From Spironucleus salmonicida (taxonomy: Eukaryota; Fornicata; Diplomonadida; Hexamitidae): a DNA stretch of 64,000 bases. Location of the stretch: positions 814,001 through 878,000 of the forward strand of contig CM035320.1 in the NCBI GenBank assembly GCA_000497125.2, given 5' to 3'. Shown here in pieces: positions 20,164 through 33,010 of this stretch (positions within the stretch are counted from its first letter, which is position 1; each line of letters begins with the position of its first letter). The notes under the pieces were generated by a model, which made no database searches, had not been told where the DNA came from, and saw nothing but the letters and a program-made list of their open reading frames with translations. A program made the translations under genes and the position numbers.

Positions 20164-21242
20164 ATGCTTGCAGTGCTCTCGTAGTTCATGCACTCTGAAA
20201 AAGTGTATCAACAACTTATTAATACACCCAGGCTTACTTGGAAACCGAAATTTGACCCAGAGTTAACTAGATAAGAGTTTTAAGCTAGACTTTCCCCAAT
20301 TCTTAAATAGAGATCTCAACCGCATGCCCCATTTGCAAGTAATGGAAAGCCCATTGCTAAGTAATTATCTTGGCCAGAGCTTAGACCTAAGTGTGTTGGT
20401 CCAGAAACTGTTCGTGATTAGAACCGGTGCGCATCATGCTGGGCTTTCTCTGCTAGCCACTAGCTTGCTGACAATCTTTGTATTGCCTCCAAAGATGATG
20501 CAAGAACTCCTCTGTCTGAGTAATATCTAGTTGATTGCGATACTCTTGAGGTGGGCTGTACTGGTGGATATCTTCCCTTAGTCTAGAATTTCCTTCAAAA
20601 GACCGGCACAGTCCCAGAAAGTTGCTTATCTTATTAATAATATTAACTGCCATGTGATACTAAGTGTGACGATGGATCTTCTCTTCCCGAGAAGACTCGT
20701 TCTAAAAGTTTTAAATTTGTCTGCCAGAATGAGCAATCAATTCTTGAAGCTCTTCAGATAGGTACTGTGACAACAGCTTTAACCACATATGAAGATTTTT
20801 CATATTATGAAAGTGGAATTTATTAGCATGTATTCGGTGGTCCAGTTGGCGGTCACGCAGTAAATTTCGTCGGATATGGCGAGGAGAACCACGTTAAGTT
20901 TTGGATCCTCAAAAACTCTTGGAGTGCAACTTGGGGTGAAAATGGATTCTTCAGGATTGTAAGAGGGACCAACGATTGTGGCATTGAGGAGCAATGCTAC
21001 TTGATGGACGTCTGACTATATTCTCTATTTTCATTTTTCAATGAAATAAGGCTGCTTTCGAAGATGCATCCATCTCACTACGACAAACACATGCAGTATG
21101 GGCAATGACCTTACATACTTTATTGGATAATTTTCATTGATTTTCAACTTTTATAAATGCATTCATGATAATCTCAAGACATTGGTATGCGCCAAGAAAT
21201 TCTAACTTGTTGATACTATCTATCCAAATTTTATAATCGATT
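20079..21242. repeat. Inverted repeat IR2, right arm (1164 bp)
   Basis: Mirror of 17158-18321. Confidence 0.97.
20164..21015 (+). CDS. Cathepsin B-like cysteine protease (IR2 right copy)
   Basis: Same 283-residue protein as the left copy (Cys92, His231, Asn251; TGA 21013-21015). With both copies intact and identical, either recent duplication or conversion is implied. The two genes point away from each other across a 1.9-kb centre holding the RNase P-like RNA and two small genes. Confidence 0.92.
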
Positions 21243-21851
21243 CCAATGCATCAGTAAAATCTAATTTGTTAAGTTACATATAAACAGTTATATTCTTGCG
21301 ATAGATAATGAATATTCTAATAAATTACAAATATTATACAATTTCTATTAGAATTTTAGTAAGACATTTTTGATACACGATATATTAATATAAGTTGTTA
21401 AACACTAAATAATACCATCGATAAGATTAACGTTCGGATGTGATATGATTTTTAATATAATGTTAGTTGCAATATAATTTTAATATTATTTATAGATTAT
21501 TATAGGTATACATTTAACACAAATAATAAATAATAACGTGTTAAAATAACTAATAATCAGTTTTTCCAAGGGTTTTCGTATATATAATTTATGTTAAGTA
21601 TATTAACCCTGTGTATAAATTTGCATGCTAAAGTAGATTTTTATTATTTAATATGTAATTTTACTCCTATAGATTTTAGTGACTATAAATAAGGTTTAAT
21701 GGTTGAAACTATCACACGCTACTAGTAATTATCATTAGAAAAACACCAAAGCTATATTTTACATATTGTCCAAGCAATTACCTAATTTATTGACAATTAC
21801 TGCAAGATAAACCAATTCTAGCTATAAGATTCAAAACAGGACACATAATAG
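21016..21851. other. AT-rich intergenic DNA
   Basis: Cathepsin 3' flank (IR2 up to 21242), then about 600 bases of simple AT-rich DNA. A plus-strand frame opens near 21700 and runs across the next gene, but its length is not significant with only TGA as stop. Confidence 0.55.
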
Positions 21852-22055
21852 TCATTCACTAAGTTCGAAGGTACCGGCCAGCCTTGCAGAATGTATTAAT
21901 TTGATATCTATAATTTTTAACGCATCTATAAAAGACCCTAGGCGAACCCTAGGCGAGCTAGGAGGTATGCTCTGCTGGAACATGCGGGTCTCATTAAAAT
22001 TTTACTTTGTTATTTGCTTGAGGATGTGCTTCGGTAGCCTCTAAATCCTTTTCAT
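21852..22055 (-). CDS. Small hypothetical protein, 67 aa (strand uncertain)
   Basis: ATG 22055, TGA 21852-21854. Basic N-terminus (MKRIQRLPKHILKQITKQNF), then SIPPSSPRVRLGSFIDALK. The GC-richer island argues for coding, but a plus-strand frame through the same bases is also protein-like, so the strand is a judgement. AT-rich DNA upstream. Confidence 0.35.
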
Positions 22056-22373
22056 TATGGAAGCTAATATTATTTAGTTTTATTAATTTTTATCTAGATT
22101 TTTAACTACCAGTTTTAATTTCGATATTGCTTTATATATTTATATTATTGCGAATTATCATGAAATTTTGTTTACACATTACTTTTCGAATATATTATAT
22201 TATTATATAATTACAACAAAATATTTTAATCTAATTCCAAAATATAAAATTAGTGCTTATATACACTTAATAATTCACTCCACAATTCTACAAAACCACA
22301 CCCGAACTGCCCACGCGAGACTCTGCAGTCGGCAAAAGCAGTTGGAGCCTGCCATATCGCATTTCTGCTGCAC
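22056..22373. other. AT-rich DNA with promoter-like element
   Basis: A run like ATATTATATTATTATATAAT at about 22191-22212 resembles the element ahead of other genes, suggesting a plus-strand gene starts downstream. Confidence 0.4.
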
Positions 22374-22547
22374 ATGGGAGATTTTACAACTCAAGAACAC
22401 CGTTTCTGCCCAGAGGAGCACCCACTACCGGAGCGGTTTGAGTTCACTTTCAGCGAAAGAGGCTCGCAACGTGGCCCGTGTTTGGAAGGGGGAAAAGAAA
22501 AGAATAGGAATATGTAAAATAATGCATTATACCTCCCGTAAACTTGA
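22374..22547 (+). CDS. Possible small protein, 57 aa (uncertain)
   Basis: ATG 22374 to TGA 22545-22547; acidic/Gly-rich (MGDFTTQEHRFCPEEHP). It follows the AT-rich element at about 22200. A minus-strand frame from about 22391 to beyond 22975 overlaps it, so the call is weak. Its end overlaps a perfect hairpin. Confidence 0.28.
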
Positions 22548-22570
22548 ATGCCATCGCGTTTCAAGTTTAC
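22538..22570. repeat. Perfect 11-bp hairpin
   Basis: GTAAACTTGAA (22538-22548) and TTCAAGTTTAC (22560-22570) with an 11-base loop. Possibly a transcript-end structure. Confidence 0.7.
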
Positions 22571-23239
22571 GCGCGCCGCCATACTTTTTCTGTGCAGTGA
22601 AAACCACAGTCCCGGGAAGGCCATTTCGGAGCGAATTTAGGAGATTTCAGCACATTCTGGGACAGCTTATATCAGCAGGCGAGCCAGGAAACTCGTGCTG
22701 CGAAGTAGCGCCGCGGCGCTAATTGGAAACTGTGCGAAACTTGTATGCAGATTGCACGCCCTGCTTATATCACTTCGCGATAAACTATAAACCAGAATTT
22801 GTACAAACTGACGCACTCCGTCTGCAATAAGGCATGCATTTGTGAGCGTTATATCAGCAGGCGCAAATCGCGCGGCTAGAGCCGTGTTCTGGGCAGCTTG
22901 CTCAGAAGATGCGGCCCTAAAACGCTGCTTTTGACGGGCTAGTCTTCTGGAAAACTGGAAGGCTGCTGGACGCAAATCACACGCGGCGGCTGCTGGTTTT
23001 CGTTGGTTTTGCTAGTACCGTCCAGTAAGGCAATTGGCGACTCCAAGCGCGATATTGGACCTAGAGGGCTGACATTAATTTGCTGCTCAATTTTGATATT
23101 TTTAAGCTAGTCACAGCGTGATGTAATTGTGGTTATGAGCATTCATTATTGAGTGGTAAGCAAATACGATTTTTTTATTGTCTTATATATTATATAATAT
23201 TATAATCATAAATAATTTTGTAACTTACACCAAATCAGA
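22548..23239. other. GC-richer stretch with hairpins, no clear gene
   Basis: Contains a 14-base palindrome AGCGCCGCGGCGCT (22707-22720) and a repeated TTATATCAGCAGGCG (about 22667 and 22844). A minus-strand frame is open from about 23080 to 22391 but lacks an ATG in its first two thirds. AT-rich element at 23183-23205 belongs to the next gene. Confidence 0.45.
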
Positions 23240-24886
23240 ATGAGGTATACTTTTACACTGGCGAGCTACAATCTCCAGGAAGGCGAAGTACTGAGAGTGG
23301 TGTCTAAATGCAGTGACTTTCCGGTGGATGGAATAGACCTCATATATAAAAATGAGCAGCTGTAAGGTTCGGTTATAATTTCTAAACCATTTCCGCCCCA
23401 AACGACGTATAGTTATGTCTCTAACCTAAATGACACGTATTCTGATCTAAGATTAATGTAGTTTTAATCAGTAAATGTAGCCCTATATGATGATTTTGAA
23501 CCTTCATCCAGGGACCCTTGGAACATTTCACCATTAAAAACCATCTTTCCAACCATTAAACCCGAACGCTCCATAATCGACTCCAATATTTCTACGTCTG
23601 CATTTAATTGTGTCTTGGTGTTCCGAGTCTTAGCCGCATACCCTGTGAGCCGTATGAGCGTATGTGGCTCGTTTACAAACTGGACAGACAACCTCCCCAT
23701 GCGATACGTTGGAAACCGGTCCTTTGAGGCAGAGCTTCAACTACCGAAAAATCAGTTTATCCAGTTCAAGTATTTTGCTGACGACTACGAAGCGGGGGAG
23801 CACAGGAATATTACCGCATCTGAGCCCATAACGGTCATTAACTCATTTTTCAGATTCGGTGATAACCGGCTGAAACTTGGCGGTCTGACCGTGGACATGG
23901 ACGTGCTAGCTCTAAACTATTCGAACTTGAAGACTGTAACCGATATTGCCGCCCAGAGCAGGCTTAGTGGCGTAAAACTGCTGCAGAATACACAGTGTGT
24001 GAGCTCATTTGCACTGAACCCGATATATCTGGATACCTCACTTTTAACCCTATCAGGTGACAAGGTGCTCCCCGGTGAAGCGCACATGCGTGCGTGGTGG
24101 GCGCAGAACGGCAACAATATTTTGCTCTAAAAGGCGCGGAACTGGGCCAAAAGTGCTGTAATAACATACTGGCTGCCCGGCTACTGCCTATTCATGGCTC
24201 TATCACACGAGTTCGGCTCTACAGACCCCATTACATGGCCAGAAACTTCCTTCTTCAACTAGTGTGCTTTTGAAGTGCTGAGCCCTCTGGAACGGGAAAC
24301 GTTCATTTTAGGCTTCTCGGGATTGGGGGTGCTTCAGGACGAGCTAGACACGTAACTTTACCTACAATTCGTGCTACACGGGCAGCTTCTGGGTGCAGCT
24401 CGCTACGCGGCCGAGCGGCGTATTTTCTTGCAGGGTGACTTAGAGCTAGCGGGGTCAGCGCACCCTCACGATGTCTGGCAGTTTGGAGCACTCCGGTATA
24501 ATTTTGCAGGGGCAGATTCCGCCGGCATCCTACACGCTGGGCGGATTTTTTCGTTGAAGGCGCTATATTTCGGGGCTTTTGAGCTGCTGGGGATTGCAGA
24601 TGTTTGGGAAGGTGATTTTTACGACAATTTCAGGCAGCTGAAGAGACTGACGAATAATATGCTAATAGTAGACTATTGTGATGGTGCACTCGAGCGGCTG
24701 GGAATTCTGTCACGCGATAAAGGCTGGCTAAGCTAGAGCTCATTTAAGAGCGAGGCATTGGTAGCGTATCTAGATTTAAGCTCATTTTTAGGCTGTTCTA
24801 GATAGTTATAGCTCTAGAAAGGTTGTGTGGATGAGTTGGGTGTAGAGCTATTAAAAATTGCAGAAAGTACAGGAAGGGCGTAGTGA
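23240..24886 (+). CDS. Degenerate DPE2-type 4-alpha-glucanotransferase (GH77-like)
   Basis: 548 residues, ATG 23240, TGA 24884-24886. N-terminal half has a CBM20-like starch-binding domain (VCGSFTNWTD, then FIQFKYFADD). The second half follows the DPE2 order: SGVKLLQNTQCVSSFALNPIYL (family LVQLLPVNDT..SVFALHPLY), W..AYC/FL region, LYLQFVLHGQL and LQGDLELAGSAHPHDVW (family LKGDLPIGV....VDTW). DPE2 moves glucose from maltose to glycogen in the cytosol and is usually about 950 residues. The catalytic motifs RIDH (nucleophile Asp) and EDLG (acid/base Glu) are not found; the matching places read LYFGAFELLG and IVDYCDG. Probably a pseudoenzyme keeping glucan binding. Confidence 0.75.
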
Positions 24887-25390
24887 GGGATGAATATTGA
24901 TTCGAAAATAGGCGTGTAGAGATGTAAATAGTTTTATTGGTCATTTCACATGAGAATGAATATAGTAGGTGGAGGTAAGAATTCGTACATCTGAGTGTGG
25001 TGTGAATGAAGGTTAATTTATTATCAAATAATAATGACAATAAATTTTTAAAAAACGATTTATCATTTTGTGCACATAAAAAATTACTCATTTAAAAGAT
25101 ATTAATAAAGTAAATAATTTCAAATTTTAATTTGATAAATATTATATAATATAATCATAATGTTGATAATTAGTTAGTTTCGTCTAAGTTCAAGCTCACT
25201 ATAATATGATAACTCATCATTTAGAAATTGTATTAATTCGGAGTATTAATTGTATTTTATAAAAATTAAAGTACTATTAAAATTAATTTTACTAAAATAG
25301 ATTATTCATATATTCTACTACTTAATATATGGACTTGTTAACAGTATTTGTTATATATTTATTATAATATACTTTATATAAAAACGAAAA
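24887..25390. other. AT-rich intergenic DNA
   Basis: A minus-strand frame of about 97 residues (24798-25091) overlaps the end of the previous gene and is not convincing. AT-rich elements at 25140-25155 and 25360-25380; the latter precedes the next ATG. Confidence 0.5.
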
Positions 25391-28300
25391 ATGTTTCTAA
25401 CATTGAACGTTATTTTAATAGAAAAAGCAGATGACTTTAGACAGCTTAATATACTTAAGGATGCTAATTTTGCTATTCTTACGGATTTGACAATATAAGT
25501 GTCAGAATCTTCCTCAATAAAGCAGTTTAGTGGGGCCCTATCTGGAGCGCGTAATACATTAAAAATAACTGATATTCAATAAGGAAGTATGTTTATAGAG
25601 AACTTGTCTGGTTTTCTTAGTAATATTAGAATAATTTTAGAATTCGAAATTTAAATTTCTATCCTATTGATTTAACAGTTGAACGGAGCTACTATTTACG
25701 ATTCTTGGTTTCTAATTGAAAGTAGTAATATAAATAATAACGTAGATATTTCATATTTTAACGAAATCTTTAATTCCGAATTCACCAGATGCAATTTTGC
25801 TATTACTTGCAATATAATTTTTAAGACAGACGTTAAAATTTTTGGACTATCCAAAACCATAGATAGCTTGAATTCTAGATTTTTACATATAAATTTGTAA
25901 ATATCTAATTCATCTTAAGTATTTGGACTCTGTAAAATGCTCAATAACGGTTTTCCAGTTGCTATTGTTCTTGATATAAAAGACTCTAACTAACTATTTG
26001 GGATAGCTTCAAGTTGTGTTGGTACTTTGTCATAAGTTAAGGTTAACATAATAGGGAGGGAGGTTAATGAAATTTATGGAATTTCATAAAATGCTAATAA
26101 TATTATCAGTTGCTAGATTATATTAGAAATCTGTTCTTATTCTTCATTGCCAAATATTAATATATATGGGGTTACTGATATATTGTAGGGTAACATAGCA
26201 AAATTGAAACTATAAATTAGGGTAATTTCATAGAACGCAGGAAATATTTTTATAGATTAAATAGCATAATAGATAAATTATAATATCAAAATATCTAATA
26301 TTGCAATTCAATCATATTATGAAAAATTAGATACTACATTCTTAATAACATTATTAGCCAGGAATAGTATAGAAAATGTTGAAATAGCTTCTATATCCTG
26401 TAATTCATCATTACTAATGGAAAATTCATAATCATAAGGGATTTCATACTTCTATAATAATTTGAAGAATGTTTAGCTAGATGAAGTATCACTGAATTTA
26501 ACTATTAAAGGAGATCATGATGGAGAATTTAGTAGTTTTGGTATCGGGAAGATAAATTAAAACTGTAAGTTTACCAATATCTCATATAATTTTAATATTT
26601 AAATAAATAAAATAGGATACTGTTTAAATACGTACAGTTTGGGATTAGAAACAGATAATCTAGTTATTTAGAATGCTTCATTTCATAATTATATTAACAT
26701 AAAACAGGGCTAATATCATAATAAAGGTGTTATATTTGGTATATGTAAATCTATAAAATCGAGTATATTAAATTATATAATTGTTTAAAATGAAATAAAG
26801 ATAGAGTTATTAGGTATATCTTAATTTAGTGGGGTTGCGGAGAAAATTATGGATACTAATATTAATTTCATAATAGTAAGTGGGAATATTGAATTATAAA
26901 ATACTGGAATGTTCTTTGGTGTTGTACCTACTTTTAAAAGAAATATTTTAAAGAATCTTCTTATGAATTTTGTCATTAATACCCCTGAAAGCTCAAATTG
27001 CGATATTATGTTTGATAATTCACACGATAATAAACTTTATAATATAGTTGATTAATCTACAGTTATAAACAGTGTAGATGACGCCTTTATTGTCGTATAA
27101 CAGAGCGGGAATATTTATGAGAATATGTATATAGTTAATGCATCTGGTAAACAAAATGGATCATATACTATAAGTTATGATGCTATGAAAGCTGGGGCTG
27201 AGGTTAATATTTTATTAGCAACTGGTGACTGGATAGTGGATTAAAAAAATAGTGGCTTGGTTCGGTTAAAAGGATTCTTTTCTGTTGATATTACTGGATT
27301 CGTAGAAGAAGTTATACCAGAAATTTAACCATTCACTTAATAATAAATAAAGAAATAAATATTAATAAATATTAAAAATTAAGAAAATCTATGCATACTT
27401 TAGTGCTAAGGTACGTTTAATGGCCGATCTTTGACATGTAAAGATGGATATAAAGGTTAAAATTGTGATGAATATTAATGCAAACCAGGATTTTGCTAAG
27501 ACGGTGTGTCATGTGATGAACTTAAAGGTTGCTAATGTAAGGAAGGAAAAACTGGAGAGTAATGTTAAATTGATCTTTGTAAGTTTTGTTTTGGTGGGGC
27601 TAATAGCTGTAATTTTATACCGAAATTCCCAAGGTGTAATAACGATTAAACATCAACATGTTATCATGGCTAGGTTGTTAACAATTTATGTATTTGTTTT
27701 AATGGGTATGCGAATAAGTATAGTATTTGTGATACATTTGAATGTCGGAATAAACTTGATTGCAATGATAATACTTGTTATGATAGGCACTGCCATTGTT
27801 CTGAACGATAAGGTGGGATCAGCTGTTAGTTTTGTATAGATCCAAATTAGGAAGATTGTAAAACACCTTGTAGTAAAGAATGGTGTTAGTATGGTGTAGG
27901 ATGTGTATATTTAACTGGTAATAGTGGAATTTGGGAATGTTCAGCATGTTTAGTAGGGTATAAATCGCCTTTGTGTAAAGACTGTGTAGTTGGATATGTT
28001 AAACAAGGTCAAAAATGTCTTTAAAAATGTGAAGAGTGTCATACCGGGGACTGCTATTTTCTAGAACCATGTGCTCAGCCAGCCGCACAATGTAATACTA
28101 AATGCGTATCATGCTTACCAGGCATCAGCGGCGAAAGATGTGACAAATGCCCAGTTGGCTAGCAATTTTATGAATACTCTTGCTACCCCTTAGAAGACGA
28201 GAAGCTAACCAATGGAGTGTGCATTAAGATTGAATCGAAGACTATCTGTTTTTCTTGCCTTGCAGATTTTATTTTGATTGACGATTAATGCATTTTCTAG

Positions 28301-31300
28301 TGTCTTCCCACAAATTGTATTAATGGTGAGTGTTAACCCGACCAATCTTGTCTGTGTAAACGCTACGCCCTGGGAAAACATTGTGATTCTTGTTAGTCAG
28401 GTACGGGTAGCTTTATGGGATAATGCCTTTAAATATGTAATGGATGTAACGGAGATTGTTACTATGATCGTGGAGAGATAGTATGTTCTTCTTGTAATGA
28501 TAATTTTTAAGGACCTACATGTTAGGGGTGTTAGATAGGGTTTATCAATATAGGGACTGAATGCCTAGAAGTCTGTCAAAAATGCTAAGGTGATAGATGC
28601 TATATTACTATTTCTGGTAACTTTGTATGTTTGGGCCCATGCTAAGCCGGATATATCTTGGGCGGTTGCTTTACTTGTGATACATCTAATGGGTTTGTGG
28701 CGGCTCTTGGCGGATGTTTTCAGCAATGCACCACGTGCCCCTAGGGGACCTGCTTCCAGACTCCATCCGGAATACAGTGTTCGAGCTGCTCTGGATCGTT
28801 CACTGGCCAGTAGTGCGATGTTTGCCTGGATGGTTTTGTCTTCGCTGAAGGCATGTGCCATACATAGGTAACCGACGATGAATGCTACATTGACGGGACT
28901 GGGAATATGATCTGCTTGCAATGCCTCGCAGGCAAGGTTCTCGTCGACCAGCAATGTCTAGTAAAGTGCGTGCTTCCAGACTGCGCGGGGGAGTGCTATC
29001 ACAAGGTCCCCTCACACTTTTGCCGCAGCTGTTACATTGGGTTTATATTCCATGAGAACAAGTGCTACCCGCCCACTTCAAACCCGAACGGGGACTGTTT
29101 CGTTCTTCAAGACAGAACGTTATGTAGTTGCTACAAAGGGTACGCTGGACCCTCTTGTGACGAGTGCTCGGAGCTGGAGAAAGGGGGCAGCTGCTACTAC
29201 CGAAACGACGTAGCCACCGGGTCTTGTTTCAGTAACGCCGACGACTCTCTGGATAGCTTCTGCCAGCAGTGCTAGTACAACTACGCGATGCCGCTCTGTC
29301 TCAGCTGCGCAATGGGATACGCAATGGATTCATCTGGTGAGTGCAACGAGTGCCAGCCTGGTTACACCAGCTCCAATTCTCTGCCTCCGAGCGAGAGAGC
29401 AATTATTGGAGATAATAGGTGTCTGATTTCGTGCGCAGATTGCGCTCAGGGGAACTGCTTCTATGCGGGAGAGTCGATCTTATGCGCGTCCTGTTCGCCT
29501 GGCTACGCTATTTCCACAAACTGTCTCTAGTGCGAGGATGGCTTTGCTGAGTTCGGGGGCTACTGCCTTACCTCTGGTACCAGTTCCTGTGGGGAGGACA
29601 ACTCCGGCGATACGTATTGTACAACGTGCGGGCCATAGTAGTAGTCCTTCAACTGCTCCTTGTGCACAGTAGAGGGCACTTTCGGGTCGGATTGTAAGCA
29701 GCACGCAACTCACTTCCCCGGAGAGTGCTACTAAACTAGTAGCACCGTAACATGTACAGATGCACCGTGCCTTAGTTTTGACATAGCATCTAATTAGTGT
29801 CTTATCTGCAGGTCAGATCTTATAAATATAAAGGGATATTGCGGAACGATTACTCTCCCACAAAACGACAAACTGCGAGGTAATTGCATAAATGTAGGCG
29901 CTTACTAGGTATGTGGTACGTGTTAAAAAGGCTGGTCTGGAAATATCTGTTCAGAATGTGATAAAGGATACACAACATGTGAATGCCACACTGAATAGTT
30001 TTCACGATGTTGCTGTCTACTAGAATCTACGAGAAACGGAGTTTGTTATAAAAGTTAGTGGGAACTTATACTATGTGAATACTGCGGTCCTAATTATATA
30101 TTGGTATCAAAAAGATGTGTTAAATAGATTATAACTTCAAGTAATTTGTTAAAGATAATTTTAATATCTCTGCTTATTATACTGATATTAGTAGTAATAT
30201 TAGTATTTATATTTAAAACAACTAAAAGAACTAAGCGCTTGATGATAATTTATTCAAAAAAACGTATAAAACATATTGGGCCGCATCTTGTATTTGTTAT
30301 ATTATCCTAGGCATTAGCAATTATTATTGCAATCCAGGATGTTTATATTGACGACTTTTTCATGTAAATTTCAGTAAATATCTTCTCAATGATACCATTC
30401 ATACTGGTATTCTTCTTTTTAGCTGTTCCAACATATAAGTAATTTTTCTATAATCTACCGTCGCACTTCTTTCTTTTTGTATTATCAGCACTAATCGAAC
30501 TTAGTTTTCACTTTGTGCAATACATTGCAGTAACTGATGTTGTGTAAGATTTCGGAGAATAAATTTATAAGATTGCTGGACCCCTGGTTACACTTTTTAT
30601 GTGTATATTTCTTGCTGGTTTTAGGTTTAAATTATAATAAAAACTGTCAGTATTTATAGCAGTTGCATTGCCTATCGTCACCTAAATAGTATATGCCATA
30701 TAAAAATCCTTAGACCCAGGGTATTTTTCTTAGTCATCGGATTCGAATATTATGTTTGGATAATTAATGGTATATGCAGCAATTGTTTTAAACGGAGCTT
30801 AATTTTATCTTTTTGATATAATTCTTGGTAAATACGGTGAGGTAGGTGCAATAGGTAGACTATCGATAGCTTCCTTTATAGTAAATGGCACAATTGGTAT
30901 AATATATCCAGGAGAAATCTTTAACGCTGTTCTATAATACGATGTATTTTTTTCTAGTCTTTGCACCCAAATATTTTTTAATGTCATTAATGTTATTATA
31001 ATGATGCATATATCAGCAGTAGAATTTGGTATAAACTTAATTTCCTCGGCAATCTGGGCATAGTTCATCACTTCAATAGGAGATTTTGAGATAGCAAGAC
31101 GAAATAATTATTCAAGCTCGTAGTTAGAAATATTATTGTAATCAGTTTCACTTATTATAGTGTTTGTAAGTCTTTTATATTTTAATTTATAAGGCTCCCA
31201 TTGGTATCATAGGAAAAATGTACGACTTTAAGAGGGATATTTTGGAATAACTGGTGTTAAAAGAATTTTTAAAACACGAAAACAGTATGTATAATACCTT

Positions 31301-31648
31301 TGTGATATTCGATAGTAAGAAAATCCTGATAAGAACAATATCAAGTCGAAAAAACTTTTAGCTATGATGTTAAACAATGATAGTACTAGTAATGATGATG
31401 AGAGTATAAATAATTTAACAAAAATTCCAAATTCTACATTTGAGGAACCCTTAGTTATTAATTACTAATAGCCGGATACTCATACATGTTCCATTAAATA
31501 ATATAATGCTTTGGGTAGCAAATTAACCATATAAGATCAAAGCAATATGTTTCCAACAATTCAACTTGCTTCATAGGAAATATCATATAGTCCAATAAAA
31601 GCAGATTTAAAACTACAAACGTTTTTAGATGTTTAAAACTTTAAGTGA
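25391..31648 (+). CDS. Giant EGF-like cysteine-rich polytopic membrane protein, paralogue 2
   Basis: 2085 residues, ATG 25391 to TGA 31646-31648, heavy use of TAA/TAG as Gln. Same plan as paralogue 1: hydrophobic start (MFLTLNVILI), beta-rich ectodomain (shared SGARNTLKIT and FSSFGIG motifs), EGF-like Cys modules from about residue 665, about ten membrane segments and a longer Gln/Asn-rich cytosolic tail. The N-terminal third is AT-rich where paralogue 1 is GC-rich, although the proteins align. Base identity jumps at 28014-29964 and about 30275-30505, indicating conversion from or to paralogue 1. Not flanked by an inverted repeat. Confidence 0.88.
28014..29964 (+). repeat. Near-identical tract shared with paralogue 1 (9171-11119)
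   Basis: Offset 18845, no net indel. Here the tract stands out as a GC-richer block inside an AT-rich gene. Confidence 0.93.
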
Positions 31649-32524
31649 GTTTTATTTTATAAAAATTTTTGCAAATATATTTATATTTCGACATATGAAC
31701 TAAAAAATAGGGTAACTTGCATTCATCAATTTCAGATTGTAAAAGAAAAATCAGCAGAGATACTAATATTAATTTAAGTATAATTTATGATGAATTTTAG
31801 TTTCTTAACTCGGACAGTGTAAGCAATAAAATGACATATAAAACTAAAAGTAAATAATAATTTATTTTCATTATTTAGTAAAACTTAATACGGAATAGTG
31901 ACTACTTATTCTGGTTACAATAAATAATTGTATATCTGATATTTATTTTATTCAAAATCCAATTTTTATAATGTTCAATTGAATCTGATATGTAAGGAAT
32001 TCATGGTTTATCTAATAATTTATTATGTAAATAAAAATTATCTTTATATGTATATAGATTAGTTCTAATAAACTATTAATCCAGTATGTATAATATCTAG
32101 AAATATTGTGCTAAATAATTTCATTAAATATTAGCAGGATTAATCTTATATTCGTAAAAATATTCATAAGATAATTTTACCAATAACTATGCTAAATTAT
32201 TAACATATTTTTAAATTTCAACATATATCATTTAATTATAATTATCCGACTTAATAGCTACGTGACTGCCAAAAATCATAGACCATAAGAAGTAAAAATA
32301 TTTATTGCTTAGAATAAAGTATTGTAATGTAAGATGTAAACAGTATAAGAATATTATCCTTACTAGTCTATTTATTAATTACTATCATAGAATTGAATGC
32401 AATAACTTAAGATGGAATAAATATTTATCTATTATCTAGTAAATAAATGGAGTTTAAATTATTTAATTAAGCAATATAAATTATATATTATAATTAATAA
32501 AGATAACTTTCTTTTCAATTTAGT
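31649..32524. other. AT-rich intergenic DNA
   Basis: No gene seen. An AT-rich element (AATTATATATTATAATTA, about 32475-32495) precedes SERF. Confidence 0.6.
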
Positions 32525-32695
32525 ATGACGAGAGGAAACTAGAGAGATACTGACCGCGAAAGATCTAGAAAAAGAAACGAATAGAACTAAAAGCAAGAAA
32601 AACGTGGTGATTAAACCCAAACCATGGAAAATAATGCTAATATTATGAGAGAAAAGTAGAGACTGGCTGAAGAAAAAAGAAAGGCAGAGTAATGA
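32525..32695 (+). CDS. SERF: Small EDRK-rich factor (SERF/4F5 family)
   Basis: 56 residues, ATG 32525, TGA 32693-32695, with six TAR codons as Gln. The first seven residues MTRGNQR are the exact hallmark of the SERF family; the rest is the typical highly charged, Lys/Arg/Glu/Gln-rich helix (NIMREKQRLAEEKRKAEQ). SERF proteins are small RNA- and amyloid-binding factors of nucleus/nucleolus. Usual length is about 60 residues. Confidence 0.88.
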
Positions 32696-33010
32696 TTCAT
32701 ATTTTGTCCACATCATTAGCTTAGGTATCACTAGTATTACTTTTAACGTTACATCGTTAGTTATTTAATTTATTTTTATGGTACTGGAAATCGTGTACAA
32801 AAATAATTAAATCAGGACAATAACCAAAATCTATCAAATCTCCTCGCCTCATTACAACCAAATACACCTTAATTCATAACTACTCCGAAAATTTATCAGT
32901 TCCAGCTTTTCTATAGTGCTAATTATTATACAATATAACAGATAATCTACCGTATAATGACCAAACTCTACCCGCAAACTTCTCATCATGCACTAAATAA
33001 AATAAGCTCC
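32696..33010. other. AT-rich intergenic DNA between convergent genes
   Basis: No gene or RNA seen. Confidence 0.6.
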
